Below, piece by piece: positions 18,325-22,500 of a stretch of 22,500 bases of DNA. The notes beneath the pieces are model-generated. The model was not told where the DNA came from. It searched no databases and saw nothing but the letters and a program-made list of their open reading frames with translations. The position numbers were made by a program, and so were the translations under genes. Location of the stretch: the NCBI GenBank assembly GCA_012295275.1, contig CM022673.1, forward strand, positions 15,501,310 to 15,523,809, written 5' to 3'. How positions within the stretch are numbered: position 1 is the stretch's first letter; every line of letters begins with the position of its first letter. Origin of the DNA: Chrysomallon squamiferum (Eukaryota > Mollusca > Gastropoda > Neomphalida > Peltospiridae).

Positions 18325-22386
<4,062 letters not shown>

Positions 22387-22500
22387 GTAAGTCAATATTA
22401 CTCAATTTCTAAAATGTTTAATTAACATTACTGTTATTTGAAAACAGTTCATAGAATGTGGGGGGAAAAATACCTCCAGTGCTATTTATTTGCATTTATA

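Overview
This is a eukaryotic, AT-rich, microsatellite-laden stretch of animal nuclear DNA. Spliced genes with GT-AG introns, long introns, Penelope-like and LINE remnants, and ATAC/ATT microsatellites point to a metazoan. A lophotrochozoan, perhaps a mollusc such as a cephalopod, fits best, but the taxon is an inference.

Layout. 1-713 is AT-rich filler. 714-2570 is a decayed Penelope-like retroelement on the minus strand (reverse transcriptase, then GIY-YIG endonuclease). 2570-4830 is mostly simple repeats. 4837-6708 (+) is an intact four-exon gene for a small secreted protein made of a signal peptide and three kringle domains. 7291-7773 carries four copies of a 15-base motif. 9160-11640 (+) is a degraded LINE with zinc knuckles, endonuclease, reverse transcriptase and RNase H pieces. 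11985-12660 is simple repeat. 13690-15148 (-) is a broken paralogue of the kringle gene, facing the intact copy tail to tail. 15150-18300 has no gene that I can see. 18325-22386 (+) holds the first five coding exons of the ribosomal protein gene RPS13; the last exon lies beyond the window.

The kringle pair is the main discovery-type content. One copy reads through perfectly (837 coding bases, all introns phase 1). The other keeps the signal-peptide exon, one kringle exon and half of a terminal kringle exon, but has a frame break, has lost the last cysteine of both kringles, and has a dispersed repeat between its two kringle pieces. A second copy of that repeat sits in RPS13 intron 4. RPS13 is a housekeeping gene and has no evident functional link to the kringle genes.
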